A DNA stretch of 64,000 nt from Peptostreptococcus canis (GTDB lineage Bacteria; Bacillota; Clostridia; Peptostreptococcales; Peptostreptococcaceae): NCBI RefSeq assembly GCF_014229965.1, contig NZ_JABGBW010000001.1, positions 201,769 to 265,768 of the forward strand, in the 5' to 3' direction. The notes under the pieces were generated by a model. It saw nothing but the letters and a program-made list of their open reading frames with translations, was not told the origin of the DNA and ran no database searches. The translations under genes and the position numbers were made by a program. This document shows positions 18,176 to 28,041 of the stretch, one piece after another (position 1 is the first letter of the stretch; every line of letters starts with the position of its first letter).

Positions 18176-18751
18176 TTACTCTTTAGGATTTTTTTCTACT
18201 AATTCGACAAAAACATTAATATATTTTTGTAAAAATTTTAGAGTATCTGTGTTGTTTATTTCTTCGCTATCCTTATCAAAATACCGAGCGGATTTACCTA
18301 AAAAAACCTCTGGCTGTCCTGTGATAGGCATATTAAAGTATGATAAAGCAAGCCTTAATGTTTTTTGAGAGCTGTATCCTCCCATTGCACCTACTGAATG
18401 ACTTATAATACCAGTTGGTGTTTTTGTCCAGGCAACATCATCATTAGGTTTAGAACCGATATCAATGGCATTTTTGATTACTGCCGGAACAAGTCGATTA
18501 TTCTCAGGGATTACAAAAAGTACACCTGCCGAAGATTTGATTTGTTCTCTAAAACGAGTATATGACTCCGGTAATGGAGCATAAGTTTCTTTTATATTAT
18601 CATAGTCTGCATTGTATAGCGGTAAGTCACCTATTTCATAAATCTTTGCTTCATAGCCATCTGGAAATAATTTTATAACATTTTTTGCTATTTTGCGTGC
18701 AATTGACTCCCTACGTAAGCTACCAACTAATATAGTTATTTTCTTTTGCAT
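18176..18751 (-). CDS. NAD(P)H-dependent FMN reductase family protein
   Basis: At 191 residues, it has the flavodoxin-like fold of the NADPH-dependent FMN reductase family. GSLRRESIARKIA (about 10-22) forms the FMN phosphate loop, followed by PLYNADYD and FVIPENNRLVPAVIKNAIDIGS, matching the P(E/Y)YN...PgxLKNAID signature. These proteins reduce quinones, chromate or azo compounds using flavin. The start is backed by AAGGAAGGTG. It is upstream of gpmA on the same strand. The physiological substrate cannot be deduced. Confidence 0.88.
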   Translation of the reverse strand: MQKKITILVGSLRRESIARKIAKNVIKLFPDGYEAKIYEIGDLPLYNADYDNIKETYAPLPESYTRFREQIKSSAGVLFVIPENNRLVPAVIKNAIDIGSKPNDDVAWTKTPTGIISHSVGAMGGYSSQKTLRLALSYFNMPITGQPEVFLGKSARYFDKDSEEINNTDTLKFLQKYINVFVELVEKNPKE

Positions 18752-19083
18752 AACAACACCTTCCTTCTTTTTATTTTCTAATCTATATCGTAATTGATAT
18801 ATATTATTAACTACATTTAATCATATATTTTCTATTTTTTCAATGTTTAATTAAATATATTTTGATTTTCATAAGTTACAAAATAGGGTGCCAAACTTCC
18901 AGGAAATTCCTAAGGCATATGACTAGAAAGATTTATAGTAGCCAATATTAAATCATAATAGAAAAATATTTGCTATTATACGACATTTTTGCTGATTTTG
19001 ATATATAATATTATAAAAAATTCATTTATTTTAAAGGGGAGTTATTAAAAAGCTATTTTGAATAATAAAGAATGGAGGAAAAT
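18752..19083. other. 332-bp divergent intergenic region
   Basis: This gap separates the leftward FMN reductase and the rightward SWIM gene and must hold both promoters. A small perfect dyad AGGAAATTCCT lies near 18899-18909, flanked by TGCC/GGCA. It is not followed by a T-run and no known RNA family was recognised. The rest is very AT-rich, with several TATAAT-like strings near 18995-19015. Confidence 0.4.
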
Positions 19084-20751
19084 ATGTATTGGAAGAGATA
19101 TTTTAGTCATCACATTTTGGAAAGAGGTTACGACTATTATTGCGATGATGTTATATGTGACTTCAAATTCGACAGGGATACAATAACTGCGGTTGTTAAT
19201 GGAACGGAAGATTATGATGTTGAAATTCGTTTTTACAAAGATGCGATAAAAAGTATGTATTGTTCTTGCCCATATGCTCAAGATATGAATAACTGTAAAC
19301 ATATGGCAGCAGTGTTGTTTGAGTGGGAAGATTATAAATCAGGTGACAGCAGGTTTAATAGTATTGATGATAAGATGAATAAAGCGGAAGATTTTGATGA
19401 AATTAACAGACTAATTAATCTTGCAGATGAGAAAAAAATCAAAGAGTTTCTTAGTTATGTTCTGAAAAACAATAGCAGTTTGTTTTTGAGGTTTAAATTA
19501 TTAGTTGAACCAAAAAAATTATCCAATTTAGATATGAATTCTTATAAAGAACGGGTTATTAATATAATAGATAGCTATTTAAATGATGATGAATATATTT
19601 CATATTATGGCTCATTTGATTTTTATTCTGAACTTGAAGATTTTTTTGATGAATATATAGATGCAATGGTAAAATCCGGACTGTACTTTGATGCCTTTGA
19701 TTTAAGTTATTATATTTTTACTGAAATTTCAAAAATAGAAGTGGATGATTCGGGTGGAGCAAGATATGGAATTGAGTACAGATATGAAAAAATATGGGAA
19801 AAAATATGTGATAATATTGATGAAGCTACAGAGGAAAAAATATATGAAAAACTCATAGGAAATTTGACAAATTTGGAAGTTTATTATGAAAATTTTTTTG
19901 AAGAATATCTCATGAAGTATTTTAATAAAGAAAAATTTTTAGTGAAAAAACTCGCATATTTGAAATTAAAACTTGAAGAAGTGAAATATCAAGAGTATGA
20001 ATATGATTATGAGGTAGGTAAATGGGCATTATACTATATTGAAATTATGGAAAAGTTGAATTATAGTATTAGCGATATATTTGAGTTTTGCAAGGAGTAT
20101 AATTATAACTCGAATGTACGAATATATTATATTTATAAATGTATAGAAAGAAGTGATTATGAAGAGGCCATTCGAGTTTTGGAGGAATCTTTGATATTAG
20201 ATGAAAATAATATGTTTTTAAGAAAGAAATATCGTATTGAGTTAAAGGAAATATATAAAAAGACCGGAAACATCAAATTGTATAAAGAACAGCTATGGTA
20301 TCTAATTATTAGGGATGATATAGGTAATCTTGAATTTTTTAATGAATTGAAAAAACAATATACTCCGGAAGAGTGGAACTCTGTGCGTGAAGATATATTT
20401 TTAATTTTAAAAAATAGTTTCAATATTGATATATTATATAAAGAAGAAAGATGTTATGAAAGATTGTTAGATTATGTTTTAACAAGCAGTAGTGTATATA
20501 AGTTGATTGAACATGAAAGTATATTGAAAGACATTTATCCGTCTGAAACACTGGATCTCTATACCAAGTTATTAGCTGAAATGTCATCACATACAAGCAG
20601 TAGAGATACATATAGACAGTGGGTTTCTTACTTAAATAGAATGTTAGACATAGAGGGCGGTAGAGAAAGAGTAGATCAAATAGTAAACGACTGGAAAGTT
20701 AAATATAAACGAAGACGTGCGTTAATGGAAGAATTAAAAAGAGTACATTAA
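19084..20751 (+). CDS. SWIM zinc-finger protein
   Basis: The N-terminus of this protein of about 555 residues carries a SWIM zinc-binding motif: Cys60, Cys62, Cys71 and His73 in YCSCPYAQDMNNCKH, the CxCx8CxH pattern. The rest is a long, mostly helical, acidic region with TPR-like character (VLEESLILDENNMFLRKKYR). SWIM domains occur in proteins linked to SWI2/SNF2 helicases and recombination, but no helicase neighbours it here. ATG 19084 is chosen because GGAGG lies 5 bases upstream; an ATG at 19072 overlaps that site. The function is unknown, probably nucleic-acid or protein binding in the cytoplasm. Confidence 0.85.
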   Translation: MYWKRYFSHHILERGYDYYCDDVICDFKFDRDTITAVVNGTEDYDVEIRFYKDAIKSMYCSCPYAQDMNNCKHMAAVLFEWEDYKSGDSRFNSIDDKMNKAEDFDEINRLINLADEKKIKEFLSYVLKNNSSLFLRFKLLVEPKKLSNLDMNSYKERVINIIDSYLNDDEYISYYGSFDFYSELEDFFDEYIDAMVKSGLYFDAFDLSYYIFTEISKIEVDDSGGARYGIEYRYEKIWEKICDNIDEATEEKIYEKLIGNLTNLEVYYENFFEEYLMKYFNKEKFLVKKLAYLKLKLEEVKYQEYEYDYEVGKWALYYIEIMEKLNYSISDIFEFCKEYNYNSNVRIYYIYKCIERSDYEEAIRVLEESLILDENNMFLRKKYRIELKEIYKKTGNIKLYKEQLWYLIIRDDIGNLEFFNELKKQYTPEEWNSVREDIFLILKNSFNIDILYKEERCYERLLDYVLTSSSVYKLIEHESILKDIYPSETLDLYTKLLAEMSSHTSSRDTYRQWVSYLNRMLDIEGGRERVDQIVNDWKVKYKRRRALMEELKRVH

Positions 20752-20940
20752 TAATTGAATTATTTATAATTATTCAGTGATTGTTGTATAATATTATAAT
20801 AATTGATTTATAAATTCAGTTTTAAACAATATATAAAAATTATATACAATTTATAAAACTATGTGATATACTCAAAGTAATAAACATTTTAAGTATTAGA
20901 ATAATATAATTTCTCTACAATAATTCTAGGGGGTATAATT

Positions 20941-21168
20941 ATGAATCATGGTAAAAAAATGATAGCACCAATAATAGTTTCAATTATAGTCATAGTATGG
21001 CTATTGGGAAATGTTATTTTTTATCTGTTAATGAATAATGTAAACACACCTTCAAAGATTATTTATATAGTTATATCGATTATATTATCAGGAGTAATGC
21101 TTGGTGTTTTAATTAGTAGAATAAGGGAAATCAAAGGAGGAGAAGAAGATGATCTTAGTAAATACTGA
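20941..21168 (+). CDS. Small two-helix membrane protein coupled to YbjQ
   Basis: This 75-residue protein has two hydrophobic helices (about 7-31 and 38-60) and a charged C-terminus (IKGGEEDDLSKY). The ribosome binding site GGGGG lies upstream of the ATG. Its last 20 bp overlap the start of the YbjQ gene, whose own AAGGAGGAG site lies within this frame, so translation is coupled. The protein is not recognised by sequence. Context suggests it works with, or anchors, the YbjQ-family protein at the membrane, which is an inference. Confidence 0.75.
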   Translation: MNHGKKMIAPIIVSIIVIVWLLGNVIFYLLMNNVNTPSKIIYIVISIILSGVMLGVLISRIREIKGGEEDDLSKY

Positions 21169-21460
21169 TTATATAAGTGGAAAAGAATTTGAAATGTTGG
21201 GATTAGTAAAAGGAAGTACTATTCAGTCAAAACACATAGGAAAAGACATTACCCAAGGATTCAAGACAATTGTCGGTGGAGAATTGAAAGCATATAATGA
21301 AATGATGAATGATGCAAGAGCCTTGGCAACTAAGAGAATGGTGGAAGAGGCTGAAAAAATGGGAGCAGATGCTATAATTAACATAAGATATGCGACTTCA
21401 GCAATCATGCAAGGGGCAGCAGAGGTTATGGCTTATGGGACAGCAGTGAAATTTTTATAA
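21149..21460 (+). CDS. YbjQ/UPF0145 family protein
   Basis: This 103-residue protein matches the YbjQ (UPF0145, heavy-metal-binding-like) family over its whole length: the start YISGKEFEMLGLVKGSTIQS, the central GGELKAYNEMMNDARALATKRMVEEAEKMGADAIINIRY block and the end AEVMAYGTAVKF. The fold forms pentamers in solved members, and the biochemical role is unclear. It follows a two-helix membrane protein and ends 21 bp before a strong terminator. A decayed copy of this gene and terminator lies at 27917-28084, across the protease gene. Confidence 0.9.
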   Translation: MILVNTDYISGKEFEMLGLVKGSTIQSKHIGKDITQGFKTIVGGELKAYNEMMNDARALATKRMVEEAEKMGADAIINIRYATSAIMQGAAEVMAYGTAVKFL

Positions 21461-21481
21461 AAATAATATAATTTAAAATAT

Positions 21482-21526
21482 AAAAAGCTGTATTTTGCTA
21501 ATATTTAGCAAAATACAGCTTTTTTA
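21482..21526. terminator. Strong terminator after the YbjQ gene
   Basis: An AAAAAGCTGTATTTTGCTAA arm pairs with its complement across a four-base loop, giving a nearly 20-bp stem followed by a T-run. It is closely related in sequence to the terminator at 28042-28084, part of the same duplication. Confidence 0.92.
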
Positions 21527-21694
21527 TGAAGTTTAAATGGTTTTCTAGTAATTTCGTTAATTTAAAATATATTATTATTTTTTATCATCCTTTTTCGATT
21601 GAATTTACATCCAATAATGTTTTTACTAAATTAATTAAATCGCAATTTAGTTTTAATTCACTCATCATAATAAGATTAAAATATAATGAATAAA

Positions 21695-21729
21695 TTGACA
21701 AATAGAATGATTGGTGTTATCATATGATA
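21695..21729 (+). promoter_or_regulatory. Promoter with palindromic -10 region ahead of the S8 protease
   Basis: TTGACA (21695-21700) and TATCAT (21718-21723) are spaced 17 bp apart. The -10 box is the left half of a perfect 12-bp palindrome, TATCATATGATA (21718-21729), a plausible repressor site. The next gene starts 317 bp downstream, implying a long 5' leader. Confidence 0.55.
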
Positions 21730-21919
21730 TGTGACATTATATAGTTATTTTATTTAAAATATTCAAAGGAATTATTTTTTAGAAAAGTAAATTCCAAATA
21801 TAAAGCGAATTCGTTTTAATCATTCGCAGTATTATAAAACATAATTTAATAATACTTGATTTGTTAAAGGATAGATTATTTTTAATAATCTAAATACATT
21901 ATTTTAAAGGAGATTAAGC

Positions 21920-21949
21920 ATGAATAAAATAAAAAAACATCCAATTTAG
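21920..21949 (+). pseudogene. Mini-ORF or signal-peptide relic before the S8 protease
   Basis: The mini-frame MNKIKKHPI-stop has an excellent AAAGGAGA site 6 bases upstream. One extra A after position 21943 would extend it to NLVKVFTLIVH, giving a lysine-rich start plus hydrophobic stretch like the beginning of a secreted protein. It may be the stump of an older surface-protein gene or a translated leader peptide. The rest of the 21527-22045 gap holds no other gene. Confidence 0.4.
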
Positions 21950-22045
21950 TCAAGGTTTTCACATTAATAGTTCATTAGATTTTTGAAATATAAAAAGAAA
22001 TAAAATAATTATGAAATGGTAAAAATATTAATAAAGAGGTTTATT

Positions 22046-25000
22046 ATGAAGAATATATTTAAAAAAAGTGGTATTTTATTGATGATTATTGCAATCTCTA
22101 TAGTACAGACATTATCTTATATGTCTTTTGCTCATGAAGATAAAGAAAGTTATCCAATATTGGAAAATTATCTTAAATCTAAGGTAAAGATGGAAGCTAA
22201 AAATAATAAAAATGAAAAAGTCAGAGTAATAATTGAACTTGATGAGAAAAATGAAAATCAAGCAAAGTATGAAATATCTAAAATACCTGGAGTCAAAATA
22301 CATTACACATATGATAATTTATTAAATGGTGTATCAATAGATATACCGAGCGATAGTATTTCAAAATTGAATTCAATTGAAGGAGTTAAGAAAGTTAAAA
22401 AAAGTGAAAAATTAATTCCTCAAATGTTTAACTCAAGAGAAATTACAAAAGTGATTCAATCAAAAGCAAAATATTCTAATAAATATGGTCTTGATGGCAG
22501 GGGAATGCTAATTGCTACAATAGATTCAGGGGTAGATATAAATCATCCTGATATGAGGATTGATGATGATGCTATAAAAGATATGAAGATAAAGGAAAAG
22601 GATATCAAACCGCCTTTTACCAATAAAGTTCCTTTTGGGTATAATTATTTTAAATCAGAAAAGGAAAATTTAAAGGGGATAGATGGACAACCACATGGAA
22701 TGCATATTGCAGGCATACTTGCAGGAAATTCACCTAATAAAGACGGCTTTAAAGGGATTGCACCAAATGCACAACTTTTGGTATACAAAGTTATAACATA
22801 TGATAGAAAAGGACCGGATGCTGATTCGCATGAAATTGAATACATTGGGGAAGATGCTCAGTATCATGCTATGGAAGATGCTATATCAAAAGGTGCAGAC
22901 ATTATAAGCTTGAGCATAGGTGATTTTGGTAGTGGTAGCAGTGATGATGTATGGGAAAGTGTAGTTAGAAAATGCCATGAAAAAGGAGTTGTAGTGGTGG
23001 CTGCTATGGGAAATAGATCAGCATCAAATTCTGAATCGTCATATGATTCGGTAGCTGATGTCGCTTTTGAAAGAAAAGATACATCCTCCTCAGTTTCAGT
23101 AGCAGCAAATAGAAATGTTATTGGTGTTGGAAGTACAAGAAATACTTACTTGAGACTGCCAAGTGTAAAAATAAATGATATGAATTTCGCATATAGCAAT
23201 TTAAGTAGATTTAATGATAATATAGTTCCTCAAAAAAATAGGAAGAATTTGCCGGATAAAGAAATTTCAAGTTCATTTGTATTTGCAAAAAGGGGGATGA
23301 ATGAAGAAATTTTACAAAAAAGTGATGTTGAAGGTAAAGTTGTTGTATTATTAAGAGGTGGAGAAGCTATTAAAGAAAAAGTGAATAGATTCCTTGATAA
23401 AGGTGCAAGAGGAGTAATTGTTTTAAATTACTTATCAGATTACAGTAGAGGGGAATATAAAGATCAACCAATTATTGGTAATGAACATCTTTCTATTGAC
23501 AAGGGTTGGGCAATTAGCATGTCGTATAATGATGGAATGAAGCTTTTAGAGAAAGTAAAAAATAATAAAGAATTAAAAATTAAATTTGATCCTGTTGCAA
23601 GACAGACAAAAATAGCAAATACAAGTTTAATTTCAGGATTTTCAAGTTGGGGTCCGAATTATGATTTAGAAATGAAGCCTGATATGGTAGCTCCGGGAGA
23701 AAATATTTATTCAACAGGAAATGGTGGAACATATAAGATTATGAGTGGAACATCAATGGCATCACCAAATATTGCTGGTATTTCTACCTTATTATTAAGT
23801 AAGACTAGAAATATTAAGGATGCTAATATAAATAAAATTAATGTTTCGGATTTGACTAAAATTATGCTTATGAACACAGCCAATATTTTGCAAGATTATG
23901 GAAAATTAGAAAGTGGAAAAATACTTCCTTATTCTCCTAGAAGACAAGGTGCTGGATTAGTTGATTTAGATAAAGCTTTAGAAACAGATGTTTTAATTAC
24001 ATATGATGGAAATAAAGGCGCAGCTTCACTAAAAGAAATAGAGCAAATTGAAAAATTCACATTAAAACTTATAAATTTTTCAGATAAAGAAAAAAGTTTT
24101 GATATTGAACCTCTTGAAGTGATGACTCAAAAAACAAGTCCTAGACATATAAAAGATGACTATCAGGAAATAACATCTGGAACAGCACATGAAACGGTTA
24201 TAAATGGAGCTAAAATTAATGGACCTAGTGCAATAGTAATTCAACCACATTCAACGACTAATGTAAGTTTTACTCTTAATACAGGAGAAGCAAAAAATCA
24301 ATTTGTAGAAGGTTATATAAGGTTTGTGTCAAAAGAAAATGATCAACCTACTTTAAATATTCCGTATATGGGATTCAAAGGTAAATGGGCAGAAGAAAAT
24401 ATACTTGATAAACCTCAATGGGAAAGTGAATCTATAACAAAGCTTTCACGCCTTCAAAAATATCTAAAATATGATGATCATAAGGGTGAATTCATATTTG
24501 AACAACTTGGCAAAAAGGATAAAAATGGAGTGGATGACCCATCAACTTATTATATAAATTCTATAAGGGATGGTAGACCAAACTATATAACAGAGGTTAA
24601 AAAGGTTGCGCCATCTATTGTATTTTTAAGAGAAACTAATCAATTTGATGTTTCAATAGTTGATAAAAAAGATGATAATATAAAACCTTTAAGAGTAATT
24701 AATAAAGGATATTATCCTGAGAAATATATGGATAATTCTTTTAAAGAATTTGGAGAATCTTACCAAAAGATATTTAAAAATATAGATCCTAATGCTATAT
24801 GGGATGGCGGAGTATATAACCCTAAATCAAGTGGAGGCGGTTGGGAATCAAGTTGGTTTAAAGCTGCACCTGAAGGGCAATACTATTATAGAATAAGAGC
24901 TAAAAAATCCGAAAGAGATCCTTGGGAATGTGTATATATGCCTATCAAAGTAGATAATACTAAACCTTCGATGACTACAACATATGACAAAAGTTCAGAA

Positions 25001-27865
25001 AAGGTTACTGTGCACCTGCATGATAATGAAGGTATAGAGTATGTCGGAGCAACTATAAATGGTAAATTTGTTCATATGAGAAATTCTGGAAGGGACAAGT
25101 ATGAAATAGATGTTCCGAATGATGAGATTACCAAGCAAACACTTAGAATAGAAGCGATGGATTATGCTGGAAATCCTATATCAAATGAAACTGATTTAAA
25201 TGATAGGAGTTTACTTGAAAAAGAAGATAATGTAAAAGATAATGATGAAGAGGATAATGATTCAGCTTCAGAAACTTCAGATGATAATGAAGTAAAGAGC
25301 TCATTTGATCCAAGGAGTATAACGTCTATTAATGGACATTTTATAAATCACGATATAGGTTTAAAGCATAATCTTGTCAATTCAGATAATTTAAATGATA
25401 TAAAATATGAAGTAGGTATGAGCCTGTCGGGAAATCAAAGGGCGGTGATTACAAATACAAATACTCATTGGAATTGGGTTAATAAGGAAAAAGATCAATA
25501 TAAACCACTTGATATATTAGAATTAAATGCAGAAGAAGATGAAGGGTATATAAAAATAAAAGAAGGAGACAATTATATTAAAATAAGGGTTTATGATGGT
25601 GATAAAGTAGTTTATGATAATAAATATACAGTTTACATGGACATCAATGCTCCAAGTATAGAGTTTGGCGATAATATATCTCTTGAACCTGTTGAAGATG
25701 ACAGTGATGAAAGCGATGGAACATCTACTACTAGAAATGGACTAATATACTCCAATTCTAAACAAGGTACAGTTTATGGTATAGTACAAGATAATCTTGA
25801 TAAATATGTTGTAAGAATAAATGGTGATGTAGTAAAAAGAGCAGGTTTAAAAGGACATTTTGGACCGGAACATAATAGAACAAATTTCAAATATGATTAT
25901 AGTGCTATTGATGGAGAATTTGTGCATATAGTATTAGAGGATTCGTCAGGAAATTCAAAAACATTTGAATTAAAAGTGAAGATTGATGATGAAAAACCTG
26001 TTATAAATTTGAAAAATGAAAATTTATTGACTTCGGACTCAATACTAAATTACGATATAACTGATAATATAGAAGATGATAATAAAGAATATAACGTAAC
26101 TACAATAGTGACAGTAAATGGAAAAGAGTACAGGCCGGGGACAAAATTAAAAGATTATGATGTTATTGGAAAGGAAGGTAATTATAATATTGCTATTATT
26201 GCCATGGATCTTGCTGGAAATAAGACTTTTCTAGAAAAGAAAGTTGAAAAAGAACATGGTGCTATTTCATCTGTAGTTATTCCCGAACTAAAGAAAGAGA
26301 TGTTTACAAAAGATGAAATAAAAAATATAAATAATATCTTTAATCTCAATAATGGAATAAAAGCAAAGGTATTAGAGTATGGTAATCAAACAAAGCATAA
26401 CGTTAAAATAAAGGTAGAATTTTCGAATGAGTTTGGTGTTAAAAAGGAAAAAGAATATACATTGAAAATAGTAGAAGAAGATATTAATCAAGAATTAGAT
26501 AAACTTTTAGATAGGGAATTAAAGCAAACAGAGTTTTCAATGGGAACACTTACAAAATATTCTCAGTTATTTGATTTATCTGATGGTGCAAATGTCATAA
26601 TTAAGAATAAAATAGATGCATCAAATCCGGGAGAAGTTACTTTTAAAGCCAAATTTACTAAGGATAATAAATACTTTGAGAGAGAGTACAAAATTAAGTT
26701 TATTAAATATAATTATAAATTAAAGAAAAGTCAAATAAAATTAAGTGAATTGGATAATTTAGATAATATAATAGACACAAATGCTCCTAATAAAAAATTT
26801 GTAAAAAATCCAGTGAAAAAGGTTGGAGAACAAATACTTGAAATAGAATTGTCAGATAATAATGGATTTAAAACGGAGATTAGACTAGGCGTAACAGTTA
26901 TTAATGATAGTGTGGCTCCATCTCCAAATCCTGGATTCGTTCCGTCACCACAATCCCCAGCTGATGAAAGTCTAGATATAAATAAATATGATGAAATATC
27001 AGTAGAAAAGACAATTCGAAACTTAAAAATACCCGTTGAAAGAGTATCTGGAAAAACAAGAATACAAACCGCTGTAATGATATCTAAGAAAACATTTAAA
27101 AAGGCTGACAATGTAGTTATAGTATCAGATAAATCAAATTCCGACGCTTTAACTTCAGCATTATTTGCAAAAGATAAAGACGCTCCAATTCTTCTGACAG
27201 ATACGAATAAACTGTCAATTGATACAGAAAATGAGGTTAATAGACTAGGTGCTAAGAATATATATATAGTTGGTGGAGAAAAAAGTATATCAAAAACTAT
27301 TGTTAGAAAGTTTAAAGATAAGAGATATAATGTGGTTAGAATAAGTGGAAAAGATAGATATAAAACTTCACAAAAATTACTTGATCAAGTAAATATAAAA
27401 AATAAAGAAAATATATTTATTGTAAATGGAAGAACTGAAATAGATTCTGTTGCCATTTCTCCAATAAGTGCTAAAAGAAATATGCCAATACTTTTAACAA
27501 ATGGTATAAAAATAGATAATGATATAATGGATAAAGTTAAAAAATATAAAGACAGAACTGTAATAGGAGGAACAGCAAGCATATCTGAAAGTCTACAAAG
27601 AGACTTGAATGCAAAAAGAGTAGGTGGAAGAGATAGGTTTGATACATCGGTTCAAATCAGAAATAAATATTTAAAAGACAGTAAAAATATATTTATAGCT
27701 AGTGGAATAAATTATGTTGATTGTCTAACTGGAGCAGTATATGCAGCAAAAAATGATGCTTCTATATTATTAGTTAAAAAAAATCAAATAACTGATGATG
27801 TGAAAACTGCTCTTGAATCAGCAAATAATGTTATTATTCTTGGTGGAAGGGATTCTGTAAGGTAA
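22046..27865 (+). CDS. Giant cell-surface subtilisin-family (S8) protease with CWB2 anchor
   Basis: At about 1939 residues, it opens with a signal peptide (about 1-31) and an inhibitor-like propeptide (about 55-125). The S8 catalytic triad is Asp160 (TIDSGVD), His217 (PHGMHIAG) and Ser570 (SGTSMASP). A PA-type insertion (about 370-510) lies between His and Ser, as in C5a-peptidase/lactocepin-type proteases. Fn3- and Ig-like modules follow, with an acidic linker near 1060-1085. Three CWB2 repeats (about 1663-1939) tether it to the wall. ATG 22046 is chosen for its AAAGAGG site. The last repeat ends abruptly at LGGRDSVR. It probably degrades host proteins or supplies peptides; the target is unknown. 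Confidence 0.92.
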   Translation: MKNIFKKSGILLMIIAISIVQTLSYMSFAHEDKESYPILENYLKSKVKMEAKNNKNEKVRVIIELDEKNENQAKYEISKIPGVKIHYTYDNLLNGVSIDIPSDSISKLNSIEGVKKVKKSEKLIPQMFNSREITKVIQSKAKYSNKYGLDGRGMLIATIDSGVDINHPDMRIDDDAIKDMKIKEKDIKPPFTNKVPFGYNYFKSEKENLKGIDGQPHGMHIAGILAGNSPNKDGFKGIAPNAQLLVYKVITYDRKGPDADSHEIEYIGEDAQYHAMEDAISKGADIISLSIGDFGSGSSDDVWESVVRKCHEKGVVVVAAMGNRSASNSESSYDSVADVAFERKDTSSSVSVAANRNVIGVGSTRNTYLRLPSVKINDMNFAYSNLSRFNDNIVPQKNRKNLPDKEISSSFVFAKRGMNEEILQKSDVEGKVVVLLRGGEAIKEKVNRFLDKGARGVIVLNYLSDYSRGEYKDQPIIGNEHLSIDKGWAISMSYNDGMKLLEKVKNNKELKIKFDPVARQTKIANTSLISGFSSWGPNYDLEMKPDMVAPGENIYSTGNGGTYKIMSGTSMASPNIAGISTLLLSKTRNIKDANINKINVSDLTKIMLMNTANILQDYGKLESGKILPYSPRRQGAGLVDLDKALETDVLITYDGNKGAASLKEIEQIEKFTLKLINFSDKEKSFDIEPLEVMTQKTSPRHIKDDYQEITSGTAHETVINGAKINGPSAIVIQPHSTTNVSFTLNTGEAKNQFVEGYIRFVSKENDQPTLNIPYMGFKGKWAEENILDKPQWESESITKLSRLQKYLKYDDHKGEFIFEQLGKKDKNGVDDPSTYYINSIRDGRPNYITEVKKVAPSIVFLRETNQFDVSIVDKKDDNIKPLRVINKGYYPEKYMDNSFKEFGESYQKIFKNIDPNAIWDGGVYNPKSSGGGWESSWFKAAPEGQYYYRIRAKKSERDPWECVYMPIKVDNTKPSMTTTYDKSSEKVTVHLHDNEGIEYVGATINGKFVHMRNSGRDKYEIDVPNDEITKQTLRIEAMDYAGNPISNETDLNDRSLLEKEDNVKDNDEEDNDSASETSDDNEVKSSFDPRSITSINGHFINHDIGLKHNLVNSDNLNDIKYEVGMSLSGNQRAVITNTNTHWNWVNKEKDQYKPLDILELNAEEDEGYIKIKEGDNYIKIRVYDGDKVVYDNKYTVYMDINAPSIEFGDNISLEPVEDDSDESDGTSTTRNGLIYSNSKQGTVYGIVQDNLDKYVVRINGDVVKRAGLKGHFGPEHNRTNFKYDYSAIDGEFVHIVLEDSSGNSKTFELKVKIDDEKPVINLKNENLLTSDSILNYDITDNIEDDNKEYNVTTIVTVNGKEYRPGTKLKDYDVIGKEGNYNIAIIAMDLAGNKTFLEKKVEKEHGAISSVVIPELKKEMFTKDEIKNINNIFNLNNGIKAKVLEYGNQTKHNVKIKVEFSNEFGVKKEKEYTLKIVEEDINQELDKLLDRELKQTEFSMGTLTKYSQLFDLSDGANVIIKNKIDASNPGEVTFKAKFTKDNKYFEREYKIKFIKYNYKLKKSQIKLSELDNLDNIIDTNAPNKKFVKNPVKKVGEQILEIELSDNNGFKTEIRLGVTVINDSVAPSPNPGFVPSPQSPADESLDINKYDEISVEKTIRNLKIPVERVSGKTRIQTAVMISKKTFKKADNVVIVSDKSNSDALTSALFAKDKDAPILLTDTNKLSIDTENEVNRLGAKNIYIVGGEKSISKTIVRKFKDKRYNVVRISGKDRYKTSQKLLDQVNIKNKENIFIVNGRTEIDSVAISPISAKRNMPILLTNGIKIDNDIMDKVKKYKDRTVIGGTASISESLQRDLNAKRVGGRDRFDTSVQIRNKYLKDSKNIFIASGINYVDCLTGAVYAAKNDASILLVKKNQITDDVKTALESANNVIILGGRDSVR

Positions 27866-27916
27866 ATAAATCTTATAAACATATATTAAACTGTCTCGAT
27901 TATATAATACTCAAAG

Positions 27917-28014
27917 TAGCAAATGCTGATTATATAAATGGAAAAGTATTTTCAGCAAATATATAGGAATCTACAGAGGTTATGGCTTATGTGATAGTGG
28001 CAAAATTTATATAA
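27917..28014 (+). pseudogene. Decayed remnant of a YbjQ/UPF0145 gene
   Basis: The first part (AAATGCTGATTATATAAATG and the following GAAAAGTATTT) copies the beginning of the intact YbjQ gene at about 21160-21190. The second part (AGAGGTTATGGCTTATG through AAATTTATATAA) copies its last codons and stop. The middle of about 200 bp is missing. Its terminator follows at the expected distance. It is a duplicate with a large internal deletion and no open frame. Confidence 0.8.
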
Positions 28015-28041
28015 GATCAATTAGAGATAATTTTAAAAATA

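Noticed and set aside
21527-22045. Hidden gene in the 500-bp gap before the protease
   Set aside because: No frame of meaningful length with a start site exists on either strand; only the 9-codon mini-frame has a ribosome binding site.
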